A DNA stretch of 6,318 nucleotides from an uncultured Clostridia bacterium (GTDB lineage Bacteria; Bacillota; Clostridia; Oscillospirales; Ruminococcaceae). Shown in pieces: positions 1 to 3,600 of this stretch. The stretch covers positions 1-6,318 of the forward strand of contig CAMNBY010000325.1 of NCBI GenBank assembly GCA_946533615.1. Direction: 5' to 3'. Position numbers and translations under genes: made by a program. The first letter of the stretch is position 1; every line of letters starts with the position of its first letter. Under the pieces are notes generated by a model. The model worked only from the letters and a program-made list of their open reading frames with translations. It searched no databases and was not told where the DNA came from.

Positions 1-2
1 AC

Positions 3-413
3 TTGCGTCAGCAAGCCTGCGTCGAATTTAGGCAATCTGACGAAAATCTGGACGGCGCATCTGATGCACAGGGGTCGTGCGGTGTTGCCCTTGACAAGCT
101 GAAGGGCAGGAGGATAGCGCTTTTCGCGGTGGGCTCAAACCCTGGGAGAGAGCACGAGATGAAGGTCTTCTGGGACAGAGTGCTGACAGCAGAGCAGCAG
201 AAAACTATCGGATTTTTCTATCTGCGCGGGGGGTTTGATTATTCTAAGCTGACCGCCCGCGACAAGGTGCTTATGAAGATGCTGAAAGTGAAGCTTCAGA
301 AAATAAAGGAGCGCACCGAGGACGAGCAGGGAATGCTCGATGCCTACGACACGCCCGTGGATTTTTCGGACAAGGCGAACATAAAGCCGCTGATGGAGTT
401 TATCAGGGAATGA
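3..413 (+). CDS. Flavodoxin-like domain protein, 3' part (5' end outside window)
   Basis: This is the C-terminal part of a flavodoxin-like protein. Flavodoxin folds bind FMN and act in low-potential electron transfer in the cytoplasm; the partner here is unknown. The recognisable part begins near residue 32 (LDKLKGRRIALFAVGSNPG), which resembles the central strand after the FMN-loop helix in this family. It continues through a GFFYLRGGFDYSKL segment and a basic helix (KVLMKMLKVKLQKIKERT) to the C-terminal motif DFSDKANIKPLMEFI. This layout fits the flavodoxin group with a long C-terminal tail seen in many Clostridia. The N-terminal phosphate-binding loop is not in the window, so the TTG at position 3 is almost certainly not the real start and the frame should be treated as open to the left. 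The first 30 or so residues do not look like the expected flavodoxin core (see findings). The gene ends in tandem stops (TGATGA) just before a terminator, so it is the last gene of its transcript. Family assignment is from remembered motifs, not a search. Confidence 0.7.
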   Translation: MRQQACVEFRQSDENLDGASDAQGSCGVALDKLKGRRIALFAVGSNPGREHEMKVFWDRVLTAEQQKTIGFFYLRGGFDYSKLTARDKVLMKMLKVKLQKIKERTEDEQGMLDAYDTPVDFSDKANIKPLMEFIRE

Positions 414-421
414 TGACAGAC

Positions 422-459
422 AGCAGCCACCGTCCACCCAAGGACGGTGGCTGCTTTTT
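422..459 (+). terminator. Rho-independent terminator of the flavodoxin-like gene
   Basis: A 14-bp perfect stem (422-435 pairing with 442-455) encloses a 6-base loop ACCCAA. The stem is GC-rich, with CCACCGTCC against GGACGGTGG at its top, and the downstream arm runs into a T tract (455-459) followed by further T-rich sequence. It starts 9 bases after the stop codon. There is no A tract on the left flank, so it appears to act only on plus-strand transcripts. It separates the two genes transcriptionally. Confidence 0.95.
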
Positions 460-471
460 GCGTTTTGCTTA

Positions 472-500
472 TTGACTTATAATATATAATACTTTATAAT
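472..500 (+). promoter_or_regulatory. Sigma-A type promoter of the subtilase-LRR gene
   Basis: A -35 box TTGACT (472-477; consensus TTGACA) is followed by exactly 17 bases and then a perfect -10 box TATAAT (495-500). The surrounding 478-510 is almost pure A/T. Transcription would start near 506-508, giving a leader of about 40 bases before the ATG at 548, too short for a riboswitch. A second TATAAT-like string (485-490) lies within the spacer but has no matching -35 box. A TTGACT/AGTCAA inverted pair (472-477 and 513-518) brackets the core promoter and could be an operator. Confidence 0.82.
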
Positions 501-530
501 TAAAATGATAATAGTCAACCGATCTCAGAT

Positions 531-540
531 AAGGCAGGTG
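531..540 (+). promoter_or_regulatory. Ribosome binding site deciding the ATG at 548
   Basis: AAGGCAGGTG resembles the consensus AAGGAGGTG with one extra C. Its 3' end lies 7 bases before the ATG at 548, which is good spacing. It supports this start over the next in-frame ATG (602), which has no comparable site and would remove most of the signal peptide. Confidence 0.8.
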
Positions 541-547
541 CGTTTAT

Positions 548-634
548 ATGGATAAAAAAATACACAAGAGGCTGGTGGCTCTGCTTACCGCTGCTGCGCT
601 GATGGCAGGGGCGGAGGGCACCGCTGTGTTTGCC
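548..634 (+). other. Sec signal peptide (residues 1-29)
   Basis: A positive N-region (MDKKIHKR) precedes a hydrophobic core (LVALLTAAALMAGA) and a small-residue end, with likely signal peptidase I cleavage after Val-Phe-Ala29 and before a run of Glu. There is no lipobox cysteine, so the protein is not a predicted lipoprotein. Export by Sec is inferred. Confidence 0.88.
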
Positions 635-3600
635 GAGGAAGAGCCCGCCCGGGACGAGGCTGTCGAGGCAGGCGGGATCTACACCGCTCACGACACGGAG
701 GCTGCTCCCGAGAGCGCCGAAGAGCCCGACCCCGAACAGACCGCCGAGGAGCTCCGCGAGGAATTTCTTGAAAACGAGGAGCTGTTCGCCGAGGACACGA
801 TAATACTTGAGGGCACGGGCAGCAGCAGTGCAAGCAGGCTTGCGGAACAGCTGGGCGCAGGGATAAGGTTTTCGCCCGACGGCGAGTTCGCGGTGCTCAG
901 GCTTCCCGAGGGAATGACCGCGAGGGACGTTTTCGAGGACCCCGAGCTGGAGGAATGGCTCCCCAACATGATGCCCGACCGCTTTGTGGAGTCCAGCGAG
1001 GCCGACGGTCAGCTCGGCAGCGTTTCACGGGCAAGACCGGACTTCGGGATAGACGACCCCCATTACCCCGCACAGACCTACCTCGAGTTCCTTGACCTTA
1101 AGGACACCTGGGAGACCGCAAAGGGCGAGGGCGTCACCGTTGCGGTCATCGACTCGGGCATCGACACCGACCACCCCGAATTCGAGGGCAGGATCAGCCC
1201 TTATTCATACAACGCATCCGAGGACAAGATAGTCAAGGACTATGACCTTTCGGTCATCGAGGACGAGTACGGCCACGGCACAGCAGCGGCAGGCGTGATC
1301 GCCGCGTCCTTCAACAACTCCGAGGGCATCGCGGGAATAGCGCCCGAGGCAGAGCTGCTGGTCATCAAGTGCGAGGTCTCTGACGGGCGGGCTGAGTTCC
1401 GCTCTTCGGATATTATTTTCGGTGTGGCTTATGCCATCGAGCAGGACGTGGACATCATCAATATGTCCTTCTGCTCTCCCGATAACTATTTGCAGAAATA
1501 CATCGACCTTGCCACAGACAGCGACATCATCTGCATCGCCTCTGCGGGCAACGAAAGCAGCCCTGTGCCTGTATATCCCGCAAGCCTTGACAACGTTATC
1601 GGCGTCGGCGCCTTTGACACCGACACCATGGCCATCGCCGATTATTCCAACTACGGCGAGAACGTTGACCTGCTTGCTCCCGGAACTGTTTTCACCACAG
1701 ATATTGGCGGCGGCTATAATGTTGTATCGGGCACGTCCTTTGCGGGGCCGATCGTCACGGCTGCGGCGGCACTCTATCTGTCACAGCATCCCGATACAGA
1801 TACCGCAGAGCTTCGCGAGATGCTCGGAGCCTCCTGCACAGACATCGGCACTGTCGGCAGGGACTATGTCAACGGCTTCGGCCTGCTGGACATTCACGCA
1901 CTGGTCTGCGAGGAGAAGGGCAGGATAACCTACGATATGCTCACCGACGAGCTCGAAAACACGACTCAGCCGTTTGTAAAGGGACGCGGTGTTCAGTACA
2001 TGGTCGAGCCCGAGCGGGAGTATGTGGTGTATGACGGCTGGTTCTTCGACCCGAACTGCACAGACGAATGCGACCCCTACACAAACATTTTCACCGAGGA
2101 CGTCACCCTGTACGCAAAGTGGATAAACGAGGACGAGTCCACCGCTTATGTTTATACGGTACTGGACGACGGCACGGTCGAGCTTCGCTCCTACACGGGC
2201 AAGAGGCGCTATCTCACCGTCCCCGAGGAGATCGGCGGCAGGAGGGTGACTTCCATCGGCGAGGAGTGCTTTGCTGACAGGCGCAGCCTCCGCGAGCTGG
2301 TGCTGCCCTCTGGTCTTAAAAATATAGGCTACCGCGCATTCACTGACTGCACGGCGTTAAGAAGGCTCGAGCTCCCCGACTCGGTACAGACCATCGGAGC
2401 AAACGCCTTCGCGGGCTGCTCGCGCCTTGGTCAGGTAAGCATCGGCAGAGCCAGCGAGCTGCGCTCGGTCGGAGAAGAAGCCTTTGAATACACAGGCATC
2501 AGCAGCTTCTACATTCCCTCGAAGCTGGAGACACTTGGCGCACGCACCTTCTTCGGCAGCACAGCCCTAAGAGAGATCTCCGCCGCCGCAGACAACGGAA
2601 ACTATATCATAAAGAACAACGCGCTCTATACTGCCGACGGCAGCAGCCTTGTTTATTATCCCGCCGCCAGAACAGGCGCTTATACCGTAGACGCTGCAAC
2701 GGTCTCCATCGGGGACTCTGCCTTTGCCTACAGCAGAGCAGGCAGCATCACGCTCAACGACGGCCTGACAGCCATCGGCGACTCGGCCTTTGCCTTCGGC
2801 AGGCTTTCCTCCGCAAAGATCCCCGACAGCGTTTCGTCGCTTGGAAAAGAGGCCTTTGCGAACAGCTCGGTCGCCTCTGTCACCTTCCCCGAGAACGGCA
2901 GCTTCACGGACATTCCATTCTGCGCTTTCTACTGCTGCACAGACTTAAGACAGGTGACGATACCGAAATACATATCAAGCATCGACACCAGCGCCTTTGC
3001 AAGCAGCGGGCTGGATGACCTTGATCTTTCAAAGGCCGCCGCTCTTAAAGAGATCGGCGAGGGCGCCTTTGCGTTCATCTCGATAAAGAGCCTTGAGCTG
3101 CCCTCGGGGCTTGTCACCGTGGGCAAGGGAGCCTTCCAGGGCAATTTCCTGCTTTCAAGGGTGGTCTTCCCCTCCGACAGCAGCTGTACGGAAATATTCA
3201 GCAGCGCCTTCGAGACCGACTATCAGCTTAAGGACGTGACCCTTCCCGCGGCGCTCGAGTACATCGGCGAGCTTGCGTTCAGCGAGAGCGGCCTTGCAAG
3301 CGTCAACATCGGCAGCAAGGTCAGGGAGATCGGCGCGGGCGCTTTCGGCAGCTGCCAAAGCCTCAAGGCCATCACCGCCGACAGCGGCAGTGCGTATTTT
3401 GCCGCCAAGGACGGAGTGCTCTACAGCAAGGACATGAAGACCCTTGTGCAGTATCCCGCAGGCAAAGCGGGCAGCACCTTCACTCTTCCGAACAGCGTTA
3501 CAAAGCTTGCGGGCAGCTCCTTTGCGGGTGCTTCCTCACTGGAGGACGTGACACTTAACGACGGTCTGAAAGCCATCGAGCGCAGCGCCTTCGAGAACTG

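Noticed and set aside
501..547. Riboswitch or regulatory RNA leader before the giant gene
   Set aside because: The predicted leader is only about 40 bases, with no stable hairpin or second terminator.
602..604. Alternative ATG start at 602 for the giant gene
   Set aside because: It would delete the positive N-region and most of the hydrophobic core of the signal peptide and has no good ribosome binding site, unlike the ATG at 548.
585..969. Minus-strand frames of 82 and 93 codons opposite the 5' end of the protease gene
   Set aside because: Low-complexity Pro/Arg- and Ser-rich translations are the antisense of the Glu-rich propeptide codons (GAG/GAA); nothing supports expression.
1422..1928. 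Plus-strand alternate frame of 168 codons inside the subtilase domain
   Set aside because: It overlaps catalytic-domain coding (Asn335, Ser397) in another frame, has a Ser/Thr/Pro/Arg-rich composition typical of shifted reading, and no recognisable domain.
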